A stretch of 64,000 nt of DNA from Numidum massiliense (lineage in GTDB: Bacteria > Bacillota > Bacilli > Thermoactinomycetales > Novibacillaceae). The stretch covers positions 1-64,000 of the forward strand of contig NZ_CTDZ01000009.1 in the NCBI RefSeq assembly GCF_001375555.1, written 5' to 3'. The position numbers and the translations under genes were made by a program. Below, one piece after another: positions 9,553-18,835 of the stretch (within the stretch, counting starts at the first letter, position 1; every line of letters begins with the position of its first letter). The notes beneath the pieces are model-generated. The model was not told where the DNA came from and did no database searches. It worked only from the letters and a program-made list of their open reading frames with translations.

Positions 9553-9582
9553 TTGCCCCGCGGTGCAGTCACTTGCTATGAT
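9553..9582 (+). promoter_or_regulatory. Putative promoter of the lipoate ligase gene
   Basis: TTGCCC at 9553-9558 and TATGAT at 9577-9582 with an 18-base spacer, about 48 bases before the start codon at 9631. Confidence 0.5.
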
Positions 9583-9630
9583 AGTTGCGGGTACATACCC
9601 CCCCATAAAAAGTGGATCAGGAGGATTATT

Positions 9631-10617
9631 ATGCGTTTTATAAGCAACGAAGGCATCACAGACCCACGCGTCAACCTTGCCATCGAAGAATATGCGCTCA
9701 GACATCTTTCTCCCGAGGAAGATTATTTGCTATTTTATATTAACGAACCGTCGATTATTATCGGCAAAAACCAAAATACGCACGAAGAAATCAACAGCGA
9801 TTACGTGAAGGCACATGGCATTCACGTCGTGCGACGCTTGTCGGGGGGCGGTGCCGTTTACCACGATCTTGGAAATTTAAATTTTAGCTTTATTACGAAA
9901 GACGACGGCGAGTCGTTTCACAACTTTCGCAAGTTTACGGAACCAGTCGTGCAGGCGCTAAAGCAGTTGGGGGTAGAGGCGGCGTTGGTCGGACGCAACG
10001 ACATTCAAGTCGGCGAGCGGAAAATATCGGGTAACGCCCAGTTTGCGACGAAAGGGCGCATGTTTAGCCATGGGACGCTGCTGTTCGACTCCGATATGTC
10101 CAACGTCACGGCCGCGCTAAAGGTGAACAAAGAAAAGATTCAATCGAAAGGCATTAAGTCGATCCGCAGCCGCGTCGCGAACATTAGCGAATTTTTACCG
10201 GAGCCGATGACGATCGACGCGTTTAAACAATCGCTACTGGAATCGATTTTTGCGGGCGGTGACATTTTGCGCTACGAACTAACCGCTGCCGATTGGGAAA
10301 AAATTCGGGAAATATCGGCCGCCCGCTACGGTAATTGGGACTGGAACTACGGAAAGTCGCCGGCGTTTAACGTCCGGCAGACGAAGCGACTCGCCGCGGG
10401 TACGTTCGACGTTCGCCTCAACGTGGCGAAAGGGACGATTGCCGAGGCGACGATTTACGGCGACTTCTTTGGCGTCGGGGAAGCAGAAGTTGTCGCTAAA
10501 TTGCTTAGTGGCGTGCGTTACGAAGAAGAGGCGGTTGCCGCAGCGCTCGAAGGCGTCGACTTGACGCATTATTTTGGCCAGGTGACGAAAGAAGAGTTTC
10601 TGGGGCTGTTATTTTAA
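9631..10617 (+). CDS. lplJ: Lipoate-protein ligase
   Basis: Uses ATP to activate free lipoate and attach it to lipoyl domains of 2-oxoacid dehydrogenases and GcvH. The 328-residue protein shows the family RRLSGGGAVYHDLGNLN core around residues 70-86, the GRNDIQVGERKISGNAQ stretch with the catalytic lysine and the C-terminal accessory domain. ATG 9631 is used because AGGAGG at 9619-9624 is well placed. It resembles B. subtilis LplJ, which is the only scavenging ligase there. It has its own promoter and a strong terminator, so it is monocistronic. Confidence 0.93.
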   Translation: MRFISNEGITDPRVNLAIEEYALRHLSPEEDYLLFYINEPSIIIGKNQNTHEEINSDYVKAHGIHVVRRLSGGGAVYHDLGNLNFSFITKDDGESFHNFRKFTEPVVQALKQLGVEAALVGRNDIQVGERKISGNAQFATKGRMFSHGTLLFDSDMSNVTAALKVNKEKIQSKGIKSIRSRVANISEFLPEPMTIDAFKQSLLESIFAGGDILRYELTAADWEKIREISAARYGNWDWNYGKSPAFNVRQTKRLAAGTFDVRLNVAKGTIAEATIYGDFFGVGEAEVVAKLLSGVRYEEEAVAAALEGVDLTHYFGQVTKEEFLGLLF

Positions 10618-10629
10618 AAAAAAAGCATT

Positions 10630-10716
10630 GCGGGTCGTGGCATGGTTAAACCGTCCTACAGCGGATTCTGCGCAGACGGTTTTCACTGTATGGCCACAAC
10701 CCGCATGTATTTTTTC
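10630..10716 (+). terminator. Long branched terminator after lplJ
   Basis: The outer stem pairs GCGGGTCGTGGC (from 10630) with GCCACAACCCGC (to 10704) with one mismatch. A nested stem pairs AAACCGTC (10648) with GACGGTTT (to 10682). ATGTATTTTTTCC follows. The structure is unusually long for an intrinsic terminator. Confidence 0.75.
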
Positions 10717-11334
10717 CTCACGATCCGTATGGGAGGAGCAGCAAGTTCATGCGCCATCGTCTCTTATGTGAGAAGCCGTAGAATAATGCTGTCACCTCCA
10801 TGGAAATTGGCAGCTGCAAATGTTTGCTAATATGTCACTAGTGATCGTTTCTAAGTGGGAACACCTACTACATTTAGCCCCTTCTGCCTATGTTCTAGTA
10901 GATATGTAGTGGTTGATAGTTATTCGCGCGAGGCGGTCACCGCAGCCGTATTGACAACCTTAACAGTCTTTGTTTATCCTGTTATAGTGTGGCTGTGGTT
11001 TAATTCGCGAAATTGGGAGATAAAAACAAAAAAGATGTACATCGTGAGGAACAAGATTGTAAATAACTGTTATTCGGCAACCGCTTTTTTTGAGTATAAT
11101 TGTAAGGTGGGCCGAAGGTGAGTGAAGGTTGGGGAGGAGATTTTGATCTAGAAGATTCGGGTGTTTATTTTACATAAACTTAATGCACCCTTCATATGTG
11201 TCACATACTTACATTAAATACTATATTGGTAGCTAGTAAAGTGGATGATAGTCGTCTACCAATAAAGCCGGGAAGAGCGGATAAGTATTTTTTGGACGAA
11301 CTATGATTTTTCTCGAGGAGCAGGTGAGACAAAC
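10717..11334 (+). promoter_or_regulatory. Long upstream region of the capsule operon
   Basis: No gene is supported here. A good sigma-A promoter is visible: TTAACA at 10960-10965, 17-base spacer, TATAGT at 10983-10988. A second TATAAT lies at 11095-11100 with a weak -35. An inverted repeat, TATTGGTAG at 11224-11232 and CTACCAATA at 11256-11264, lies about 70 bases before pgsB and could be an operator. The implied leader of about 340 bases is long enough for post-initiation control. Confidence 0.5.
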
Positions 11335-12516
11335 ATGTGGCTAATCCCGCTAGCGTGTGCGGTGATTTTAGTGGCCGGCATCGTGGAATGGAGACAGCAT
11401 CAGAAGCACATTAACGCCATTCCGATTCGCGTCAATGTGAACGGCATTCGCGGCAAGTCGACCGTGACCCGTTTGATCACAGGGATTTTAACCGAAGCAA
11501 AGTATAAAACCGTCGGCAAGACGACCGGTACTGCCGCGCGGATGATTTATTCGTTTCAAGACGAGGAAGAGCCGATTAAGCGTCGCCCGGAAGGGCCGAA
11601 CATTAGTGAGCAAAAGCGCGTCGTACAAAAAGCGGCGAAGCTCGACGCGGATGCGCTCGTGAGTGAATGTATGGCCGTGACGCCTGACTATCAAATCGTG
11701 TTTCAAGAACGCATGCTGCGTGGGAATATCGGTGTGATCGTGAACGTCCTCGAGGATCACATGGACGTGATGGGGCCGACGTTAGACGAAATCGCAGAGG
11801 CTTTTACGGCGACGATTCCGTATAACGGTCGCCTTGTTATTTCTGAGGGACCGTATGTCGACTACTTTAAGCGCGTGGCGCGAGATAGAAATACGAAAGT
11901 AACCGTCGTGAAGCCGGGCACGGTTTCTGACGACTTCCTAAAAAAATTCGAGTATATGGTTTTCCCCGAAAACGCAGCGCTTGCCTTAGGTGTGGCGAGA
12001 GCGCTCGGTATAAAAAAAGAGGTCGCCCTCCAAGGGATGTTAAATGCGCACCCCGATCCTGGCGCATTGCGCATATTACCGCTGGGTAATCCGGATGAAC
12101 CGGCTTACTTTGTAAACGCGTTTGCTGCGAACGACGCGGCGTCGACGTTAAACATTTGGGATCGGGTCGTCTCGCTCGGATACCCAAAAGAAAAACCAGT
12201 TGTCATTATGAATTGCCGCGAAGACAGGGTGGATCGCTCCGAACAATTTGCCGAGGACGTGTTGCCGCATCTGCCCATTGACACACTCGTACTCATCGGA
12301 GAGACGACAGACCCGATTAAACGGGCATACGAATCCGGTAAGATCAAAGCGAACGAGGTACTCGATCTTAACGCCCAAAGCGTAGATAAAATTATAGAAG
12401 CCATTCAAGGCGCGTTCGCCGACCGTGTCCTCTTTGGTGTGGGTAATATTCACGGTGCTGCTGAACCGTTAATCGAAAAACTGCACGAACTGAAACTTAA
12501 GCAGCGTGTCAGCTAG
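11335..12516 (+). CDS. pgsB: Poly-gamma-glutamate synthase subunit PgsB/CapB
   Basis: ATP-dependent amide ligase that polymerises glutamate through gamma bonds at the membrane, working with PgsC and PgsA. It has 393 residues, the B. subtilis length. An N-terminal membrane segment (residues 1-18) precedes the Mur-ligase-like nucleotide site VNGIRGKSTVTRLI around residue 36-50. A conserved SECMAVTP stretch and ILEDHMDVMG-type region follow. First gene of a five-gene operon, 32 bases from pgsC. The start ATG follows a GGAGCAGG site. Confidence 0.97.
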   Translation: MWLIPLACAVILVAGIVEWRQHQKHINAIPIRVNVNGIRGKSTVTRLITGILTEAKYKTVGKTTGTAARMIYSFQDEEEPIKRRPEGPNISEQKRVVQKAAKLDADALVSECMAVTPDYQIVFQERMLRGNIGVIVNVLEDHMDVMGPTLDEIAEAFTATIPYNGRLVISEGPYVDYFKRVARDRNTKVTVVKPGTVSDDFLKKFEYMVFPENAALALGVARALGIKKEVALQGMLNAHPDPGALRILPLGNPDEPAYFVNAFAANDAASTLNIWDRVVSLGYPKEKPVVIMNCREDRVDRSEQFAEDVLPHLPIDTLVLIGETTDPIKRAYESGKIKANEVLDLNAQSVDKIIEAIQGAFADRVLFGVGNIHGAAEPLIEKLHELKLKQRVS

Positions 12517-12548
12517 TGTCAGTTCCAATTTTTTTAGGAGGAAAGTAA

Positions 12549-13001
12549 ATGTTTGGTTCAGATTTATATATTGCGCTCGTTCTCGGGGTGATACTTAGTT
12601 TAATATTTGCGGAGAAGACAGGGATTTTGCCGGCGGGCCTCATCGTACCGGGATACCTTTCGCTCGTGTTCGATCAACCCGTATTCATTTTAATGATCCT
12701 TATTATTAGTTTTTTAACTTTTATCATCGTCCGCTACGGCGTTTCCCGCTTCACGATTTTGTACGGCCGCCGCAAGTTTGCCGCGATGCTCATCACCGGG
12801 ATTGTGCTAAAGTTGCTGGTCGACTATTTTTATCCGATGATGCCGTTTGAGATTTACGAGTTTCGCGGGATCGGCGTTATCGTGCCTGGACTGATCGCGA
12901 ACACGATTCAAAAGCAAGGGCTAGCGCTAACGTTATCCTCGACACTGCTGCTCAGCGGATTGACGTTCGTTATTATGCTCGGCTACTATTTAGTCTTTTA
13001 A
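12549..13001 (+). CDS. pgsC: Poly-gamma-glutamate biosynthesis protein PgsC/CapC
   Basis: Small integral membrane subunit of the poly-gamma-glutamate synthase, 150 residues with about four or five hydrophobic segments. The conserved opening LVLGVILSLIFAEKTGILPAG and the RGIGVIVPGLIANTIQKQG stretch identify it. It is thought to form the membrane core with PgsB. The stop codon at 12999-13001 is ten bases from the pgsA start, so the two are translated together. Confidence 0.96.
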   Translation: MFGSDLYIALVLGVILSLIFAEKTGILPAGLIVPGYLSLVFDQPVFILMILIISFLTFIIVRYGVSRFTILYGRRKFAAMLITGIVLKLLVDYFYPMMPFEIYEFRGIGVIVPGLIANTIQKQGLALTLSSTLLLSGLTFVIMLGYYLVF

Positions 13002-13011
13002 GGTGGTTAAT

Positions 13012-14187
13012 ATGTCCAAACAGTTGACCTTTCAACAACGGGTGTTAAAAATGGCGAAGCGCCATAAACAGAGGGCGCTCCCGCATACGATGCTGGCGAT
13101 CGGCATTAGTGTCGTTTTGATCGTGGCGTTAATGGTTTTCAATAAACCGCAGGCGGCACGCGTCGAAGCGAGTGATCGGCCAGTTTTTACGGCGACGATG
13201 GTCGGCGACATGATGTTTGGTCGCCACGTCGAAGAAGTGACGAAGCGGTACGGTTACGAATCGCTTTTCCAATTTGTGAAGCCTATGTTCGATGCCTCGG
13301 ATTACATCTCCGGCAACTTTGAGCAAGCTGTCACACTAGCGGAAAACCCGACAGCAGAAAAAGGTTACCAGAAGTGGGATAAGAACATCCATCTCCGGAC
13401 GGATCCCGAGGCGGTAGAAGTACTGAAGAGGATGAATTTTTCTGTCCTCAACCTGGCAAACAACCATGTCTTAGACTATGGGAGAAGAGGGTTACAAGAT
13501 ACGATTGAAACGATGAACAGGTTCACGATGGATTATGTCGGTGCAGGGATGAACTTAGAAGAAGCGCAACAAGCAGTCTATCAGACGATTAACGGTATAA
13601 CCGTTGCCTCTGTCGGCATTACGGATTCTTACATGGGCGGGCAATCCGTACGGGAGAAGCGCCCAGGTGTACTTCCTTTAAAACCGGAGTATTATTTGCC
13701 CGCGATTCAAGAGGCAAAAAAGAATGCTGATTTTGTCATTGTCAACGTGCACTGGGGTCAGGAATATGACGGAGCCGCACATCCGCGGCAGCGCGACTCG
13801 GCGAAGGCGATGGCCGATGCGGGAGCTGACCTCATCGTCGGTCACCATCCCCACGTCCTTTCTTCGGTCGAAGTGTACAACGACACCGTCATTTTTTACA
13901 GTCTCGGGAACTTCATCTTCGACCAAGGGTGGAGCCGGACGAAAGATAGTGCACTCCTGCAGTACAAACTGTACGGCGACGGCAAGGCTCGCTTTGAAGT
14001 GATGCCGCTAAGAATCAATGAGGCGACACCTGCGCCGGCAGAAGGATGGTACGCTCAAAAACGCATCTTTAGACAGTTGACGAAAGATACGCCAGTTAAA
14101 GACGATTGGAAAGTAGAAGACGGCAAGTTGGTGTACACAGTCGACCATTCTGACATCTTGAAGGGAGCGTCAAAGCTTGAAAAATAA
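13012..14187 (+). CDS. pgsA: Poly-gamma-glutamate synthase/exporter subunit PgsA/CapA
   Basis: Membrane-anchored CapA protein with a calcineurin-like fold, needed for polymer synthesis and export. ATG 13012 is taken because AAGGTGG is just upstream. The product is 391 residues. A single membrane anchor lies around residues 25-45, then the domain begins with TMVGDMMFGRHVEE. LNLANNHVLDYG, NVHWGQEYDG and VGHHPHVLSSVE are the family's metal-site-like motifs. Its end overlaps capD by 11 bases. It has no lipobox. Confidence 0.95.
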   Translation: MSKQLTFQQRVLKMAKRHKQRALPHTMLAIGISVVLIVALMVFNKPQAARVEASDRPVFTATMVGDMMFGRHVEEVTKRYGYESLFQFVKPMFDASDYISGNFEQAVTLAENPTAEKGYQKWDKNIHLRTDPEAVEVLKRMNFSVLNLANNHVLDYGRRGLQDTIETMNRFTMDYVGAGMNLEEAQQAVYQTINGITVASVGITDSYMGGQSVREKRPGVLPLKPEYYLPAIQEAKKNADFVIVNVHWGQEYDGAAHPRQRDSAKAMADAGADLIVGHHPHVLSSVEVYNDTVIFYSLGNFIFDQGWSRTKDSALLQYKLYGDGKARFEVMPLRINEATPAPAEGWYAQKRIFRQLTKDTPVKDDWKVEDGKLVYTVDHSDILKGASKLEK

Positions 14188-15823
14188 GCTGGTTGCGATA
14201 CTGTCACTCGTTGTCGTCGTCGTAGGGGTTATCATTTTATATAAAGCACTTGGGATTGACATAATCCCGGCGAAAGAAAAAGCGTCACAAGAGCAAGTGA
14301 GAAATGGCGATCCGCTCGACAGCGCCGAAGGGTACGGAGTAAGTGCCGGGCATCCGTTAGCGGTCAAGGTCGGGATGGACGTACTGGAAAAAGGTGGCAA
14401 TGCCGTTGACGCGGCGGTTGCTGTGTCGTACGCCCTTACCGTCGTCGAGCCGTATGCGTCCGGCATCGGCGGTGGCGGGGAAATGCTAATCGATCCCGGG
14501 AACGGGGGCAAGCCAGTCGCTTACGAATACCGCGACGTCGCCCCACCGTCCAATGCCACACTGCAGAGTGATATCGGTATTCCCGGTTTTGTAAAAGGGA
14601 TGGAAACGATCCACGCCGATTTTGGTTCACAGAAGCTAGCTGACCTCATCGCACCGTCGATCGAACTCGCTGAGACAGGCTTTGAAGTAAACAGCCACCT
14701 TACGACTCGCTTAGGTGAAGATACGTTTCGCATGACGATTGACGAAGTACCCCACTTCTTTCCGAACGGCAATCCTCTAACCGAGGGGGAGACGTTAAAG
14801 CAAGAAGAGTTGGCAGAGACGTTACGGACGATTCAAAAGGAAGGTTCCGACGCGTTTTACAAGGGGAAAATTGCGCAACACATTATCGAGCGCGTGCCAA
14901 ACCTCGCCCAATCGGATTTTAGCAACTATAAAGTTGAAAAGCGTAAGCCGCTCATCGGGAAGTACCAAGGGTTTGACGTCATTGCGGCACCGCCGCCTGT
15001 TGCCGGGGCAACTGTCATTCAGGCGCTGCGCATGGCAGAAATGCACAAAGTTGGCGAGACAGAAAAGAATTCAGCTGATTTCGTGCATCTCATTAGCGAA
15101 GTGTCCAAAATAGCGAACGCGGACCGTCTGAAGCGAGTAGCTGATCCGGCCTTTTACAATGAACCGAAGCAGTTGGCGAGTAAAGATTACGCGCGGAGAT
15201 TGGCCAAAAAAGTGTCGCCCGACACGCCGTCTGCCGGATCAGGCTATAACGATTCAAAGGCAGACGAAGAAGATTACGACAACACGACCCACTTCGTCGT
15301 CGTTGACAAAAAGGGCATGATGGTATCGGCGACGAATACGATTGCTAATTTCTTCGGGTCCGGTATTTACGTCGACGGTTTTTTCTTGAACAACCAGTTG
15401 ACCAACTTTAGTAAATCGGATAAGCCCCCGAACCACTATCAGCCGGGTAAACTCCCGCGCAGCTATACGGCGCCAGTCATTTTGAAAAACGATGAGATGC
15501 TCATCGGGATGGGCACGCCGGGCGGGAAACGCATTCCGATGATGATGGCAGAAGTGCTCATTCGTCACCTCACGTTCGGCGAATCGATCGACGAAGCGAT
15601 CCATCAGCCACGCTTTTATGCCGAAGGAGAAACCCTATATGTGGAATCGGGCTTTTCCGAAGAAACGGTCGCCGAGCTGGGTGAACGCGGGTACACCGTT
15701 ATTTTGAAAGATTCGCCCCACTATTACGGCGGTATGCAAGCACTCGTCGTCGATAAGAAGAAGGACAAGCTTTACGGGGGCGCCGATACACGTCGCGGCG
15801 GCTCTTGGGATGTCGGAAAGTAA
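14177..15823 (+). CDS. capD: CapD-type gamma-glutamyltransferase (capsule anchoring)
   Basis: N-terminal nucleophile enzyme of the gamma-glutamyltranspeptidase family. One membrane segment (residues 5-24) anchors it outside the cell. GHPLAVKVGMDVLEKGGNAVDAAVA and GIGGGGEML are typical large-subunit motifs. The self-cleavage nucleophile is Thr370 in NTTHFVVVD, and GTPGGKRI is a small-subunit motif. Position after pgsA as in Bacillus anthracis capBCADE suggests that it cuts poly-gamma-glutamate and attaches it to peptidoglycan. A role only in release or degradation cannot be excluded. TTG 14177 overlaps pgsA. Confidence 0.9.
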   Translation: MKNKLVAILSLVVVVVGVIILYKALGIDIIPAKEKASQEQVRNGDPLDSAEGYGVSAGHPLAVKVGMDVLEKGGNAVDAAVAVSYALTVVEPYASGIGGGGEMLIDPGNGGKPVAYEYRDVAPPSNATLQSDIGIPGFVKGMETIHADFGSQKLADLIAPSIELAETGFEVNSHLTTRLGEDTFRMTIDEVPHFFPNGNPLTEGETLKQEELAETLRTIQKEGSDAFYKGKIAQHIIERVPNLAQSDFSNYKVEKRKPLIGKYQGFDVIAAPPPVAGATVIQALRMAEMHKVGETEKNSADFVHLISEVSKIANADRLKRVADPAFYNEPKQLASKDYARRLAKKVSPDTPSAGSGYNDSKADEEDYDNTTHFVVVDKKGMMVSATNTIANFFGSGIYVDGFFLNNQLTNFSKSDKPPNHYQPGKLPRSYTAPVILKNDEMLIGMGTPGGKRIPMMMAEVLIRHLTFGESIDEAIHQPRFYAEGETLYVESGFSEETVAELGERGYTVILKDSPHYYGGMQALVVDKKKDKLYGGADTRRGGSWDVGK

Positions 15824-15858
15824 CGCGAGCTACACTTAACAGGAAGGGAATGGGAATT

Positions 15859-16014
15859 GTGAAAAAGTGGTTCAAGTCGTTGTTGCCGTTCTTTTTGTTA
15901 GTCGTCGCCTTTTTCGGCATGTCGTTTTTTAAACACGAAGACGTGCTGCAGCCAGACGAGCGCGCCGTCATCGACACGTTTTTCGGGAACCAACAGCAAG
16001 CTCAGCGCAAATAA
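15859..16014 (+). CDS. pgsE: Small capsule protein PgsE/CapE
   Basis: A 51-residue protein (GTG 15859, or ATG 15850 three codons earlier) with a single membrane segment. FFGMSFFKHEDVL and a PDERAVIDTFF tail follow the PgsE/CapE plan (FKF-x-D-x-L, then E-x3-ID). In B. subtilis and B. anthracis the small protein supports capsule formation. AGGAAGGG at 15841-15848 is too near ATG 15850, which favours GTG 15859. Last gene of the operon, before a terminator. Confidence 0.85.
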   Translation: MKKWFKSLLPFFLLVVAFFGMSFFKHEDVLQPDERAVIDTFFGNQQQAQRK

Positions 16015-16033
16015 ATTAAAAGTGGAAGGAACG

Positions 16034-16059
16034 ATCTCCCTCTAGGGGAGATTTTTTTT
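16034..16059 (+). terminator. Terminator of the capsule operon
   Basis: ATCTCCC at 16034-16040 pairs with GGGAGAT at 16046-16052 across a 5-base loop and is followed by eight T. Confidence 0.88.
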
Positions 16060-16126
16060 GCTTCGTTGTGTGTACAATCCGCTATACTAGTGTTATGCAA
16101 CATCGTCATATGGGAGGTAGGCACAC

Positions 16127-17845
16127 TTGCACAAACAGAACGATGGACAACAGGAAGTGACAGTTACTCGCGACGTACGCGTGCCGCTGCGAGACGGGGT
16201 GACGTTGTCGGCGGATGTGTACCTGCCGCGGCAGGACGGACGGTATCCGGCGATTGTCGTACGTACGCCGTACGGCAAGACGAGTGTTGACATTTACGAA
16301 ACAGCGACGTATTTCGCGACCCACGGTTACGCTGTCGTGTATATGGATGTACGCGGGCGCGGCGATTCGGAGGGCAGGTTTGTCCCTTACCGCAATGAAG
16401 GGCAAGACGGTTACGACAGTGTCGAATGGGTTGCCGCGCAGCCGTGGTGCGATGGCGAAGTCGGTACGATGGGTGGCTCCTATCTCGCCCGCATCCAATG
16501 GTTGACGGCGCTTACGCAGCCGCCGCACTTGCGGACGATGATTGCGGCTGTGACGCCTTCGGATCCGTTTGTCGAGTGGCCGACAGGGGTGCCGACGCCG
16601 CACCACTTGTGTTGGTTGTACATGGTGAGCGGGCGCGTCATGCAAAACGTCGACGTCGTCGACTGGGAATCGATTTACGCCCATTTGCCGCTAAGGGAGA
16701 TGGATGAGCTGACGGGCCGCAACATGCCGCACTGGCGCGAAGAATTAGCTCACCCACAGTTAGATGACTGGTGGCGACAAATCGCTTATCAAGATAAGTT
16801 CCATTTGATCGACCTTCCGGTGCTACACATCTCAGGTTGGTACGACGACGAACAAGTCGGGACGCCGTTAAACTTTGCCGGGATGACGAGTCATGCGGCA
16901 ACGGAAGCGGCGCGCCGCAGTCAAAAAATACTCATGGGACCGTGGCCACACAACATTAATCAGTCGACAAAACTGGGTGACATCGACTTCGGCCCCACGT
17001 CGTTGATCGATCTTAAAGGGTATCAGTTGCGTTGGTTCGACTACTGGTTAAAAGGGGAACATAACGGGGTGATGGACGAGGCACCAGTACGGCTATTTGT
17101 GACTGGAGCGAACGAATGGCGCGACGAGGGTGAGTGGCCGCTGCAGCGTACGACGTGGACGCCTTACTACTTACATAGTGGCGGGCGGGCGAACAGCCGT
17201 TTCGGCGACGGCCGTTTGACGTTAGAACGGCCGACCGCGGCGCATGGCGAAGGCGTGGATCGTTCGCAGGGGGGGACTGGTGCGGAGGCCGCGACAGATA
17301 CGTACGTGTACGACCCGCGCGATCCGGTGCCATTCATTACCGACATGGTGTCGTCACAAATCGGCGGGCCGGACGATTACGCAGCGATCGAACGTCGCGA
17401 CGACGTACTTGTTTACAGTAGCGAACCGTTAGCAGAAGATACGGAAGTGATCGGCCCAGTAAAAATGGAGCTATACGCGGCGTCGACGGCGAAGGACACA
17501 GATTTTATGGTTAAGCTGTTAGATGTGTGGCCGAACGGGTATGCGCAGCGTTTAACCGACGGCATGGTGCGCGCCCGCTTCCGCGACGGGATGGACAAAC
17601 CGTCCTTAATCGAACCGGGCACCATTTATAAATATGTCGTCGACTGTTGGAACACGTGTCACCGTTTCCTACGCGGGCACCGCATTCGCATTGAAATCGC
17701 CTCGAGCGCCTTTCCGAAGTACGACCGTAACTTAAATACGGGAGCACCACTCGGGCAAACGCGTGAGGTGACTGTTGCCGAGCAGACGGTTTACCACGAT
17801 AGGGCACACCCTTCGGCAATTATTTTGCCTGTAATTGGTAGCTGA
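16127..17845 (+). CDS. CocE/NonD family serine hydrolase
   Basis: Alpha/beta hydrolase of the CocE family (esterases, glutaryl-7-ACA acylases, X-Pro dipeptidyl peptidases), 572 residues. The nucleophile is the Ser in MGGSYLAR (about residue 124). The oxyanion-region motif YMDVRGRGDSEG precedes it. SGWYDDEQ supplies the likely acid and GPWPHN the likely His. A C-terminal jelly-roll domain with VDCWNTCHRFLRGHRIRIEIASS is typical. No signal peptide is seen, so it is probably cytoplasmic. TTG 16127 follows GGGAGGT. Substrate unknown. Confidence 0.88.
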   Translation: MHKQNDGQQEVTVTRDVRVPLRDGVTLSADVYLPRQDGRYPAIVVRTPYGKTSVDIYETATYFATHGYAVVYMDVRGRGDSEGRFVPYRNEGQDGYDSVEWVAAQPWCDGEVGTMGGSYLARIQWLTALTQPPHLRTMIAAVTPSDPFVEWPTGVPTPHHLCWLYMVSGRVMQNVDVVDWESIYAHLPLREMDELTGRNMPHWREELAHPQLDDWWRQIAYQDKFHLIDLPVLHISGWYDDEQVGTPLNFAGMTSHAATEAARRSQKILMGPWPHNINQSTKLGDIDFGPTSLIDLKGYQLRWFDYWLKGEHNGVMDEAPVRLFVTGANEWRDEGEWPLQRTTWTPYYLHSGGRANSRFGDGRLTLERPTAAHGEGVDRSQGGTGAEAATDTYVYDPRDPVPFITDMVSSQIGGPDDYAAIERRDDVLVYSSEPLAEDTEVIGPVKMELYAASTAKDTDFMVKLLDVWPNGYAQRLTDGMVRARFRDGMDKPSLIEPGTIYKYVVDCWNTCHRFLRGHRIRIEIASSAFPKYDRNLNTGAPLGQTREVTVAEQTVYHDRAHPSAIILPVIGS

Positions 17846-17898
17846 AAGCTTTATCAATCGCGCTCGGCAGAAGTTTCACGATCCGGTAGGTGAGACAG

Positions 17899-18816
17899 AT
17901 GGAATTACATTTTTTGGGAACGGGTGCGGGCATGCCGTCGATGCGGCGCAACGTGTCGGCCCTTGCGCTCCGCATGGCGTCACACGGCGGGCGGGTGTGG
18001 TTGTTCGATTGCGGTGAGGCGACACAGCACCAAATATTAAAGTCTCCGGTAAAATTGAGTAAGCTCGACAAACTATTTGTCACGCACTTACACGGCGACC
18101 ACATTTTCGGTTTACCGGGACTGCTCGGCAGCCGCGCTTTTCAGGGCGGGGAGGCGCCGCTGACGCTTTACGGGCCGAGTGGGCTGCGTCAGTTTGTCCA
18201 GACGGCGCTCGCCGTAGCGGAAACGCAGTTACCGTACCCGTTACACTTCGTCGAAGTGGTGGACGGGATGACGTTTGCGGCCGACCCGTTCACCGTCGAA
18301 GTGGCGCGCCTCGAACACCGCATCGACAGCTTCGGTTATCGGCTGTGTGAGCACCCCGCTCCGGGAAAGTTGCAAGCGGCACGGTTGCGCGCGGACGGCG
18401 TGCCGCCTGGACCGCTTTATCGCCGTCTGAAACGAGGCGAGACTGTCGTGTTGCCCGACGGACGGACGATTGACGGCCGCGACTACGTCGCGTTACCTGT
18501 ACCCGGGCGTCAACTTGCGATTCTCGGCGACACTCGCTACTGTGAGGCTGCTGTGCAGCTGGCGCGCAATGCGGACGTGCTCGTGCACGAAGCGACATTC
18601 GCGCGTGCGGAAGCGGCGTTAGCAGCGAAATATTACCATGCGACAGCGCTGGACGCTGCACGCGTAGCGAGTGACGCTGGCGTCGGGACGCTCATTTTGA
18701 CCCACATTAGCGCCCGGTACGAGGGTGCGGCAAACGAGTTGTTGGCGGAAGCTGAGCAAGTGTTTCCTAACACGTACATCGCGCACGACTTGTGGTCATA
18801 TGAGCTGCCGAAATAA
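17899..18816 (+). CDS. rnz: Ribonuclease Z
   Basis: Metallo-beta-lactamase endonuclease that removes 3' trailers from tRNA precursors. 305 residues from ATG 17899, which has a GGTAGGTGAG site; GTG 17890 is less likely. Zinc ligands are visible in THLHGDHIFGLPGLL (around residue 60), ILGDTRYC and the HISARY stretch near the end. FLGTGAGMPSMRRN is the family start. It is full length with all expected motifs. It is followed 20 bases later by the thioesterase gene. Confidence 0.95.
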   Translation: MELHFLGTGAGMPSMRRNVSALALRMASHGGRVWLFDCGEATQHQILKSPVKLSKLDKLFVTHLHGDHIFGLPGLLGSRAFQGGEAPLTLYGPSGLRQFVQTALAVAETQLPYPLHFVEVVDGMTFAADPFTVEVARLEHRIDSFGYRLCEHPAPGKLQAARLRADGVPPGPLYRRLKRGETVVLPDGRTIDGRDYVALPVPGRQLAILGDTRYCEAAVQLARNADVLVHEATFARAEAALAAKYYHATALDAARVASDAGVGTLILTHISARYEGAANELLAEAEQVFPNTYIAHDLWSYELPK

Positions 18817-18835
18817 ATGGAGGGAGTAAATCATC

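Noticed and set aside
9541-9630. 30-residue N-terminal extension of the lipoate ligase from ATG 9541
   Set aside because: It would place the promoter and AGGAGG inside the coding region; the family starts at ATG 9631.
10855-11121. 88-codon open frame upstream of the capsule operon
   Set aside because: No ribosome-binding site, odd composition, and it overlaps a good promoter (10960-10988). Treated as regulatory region.
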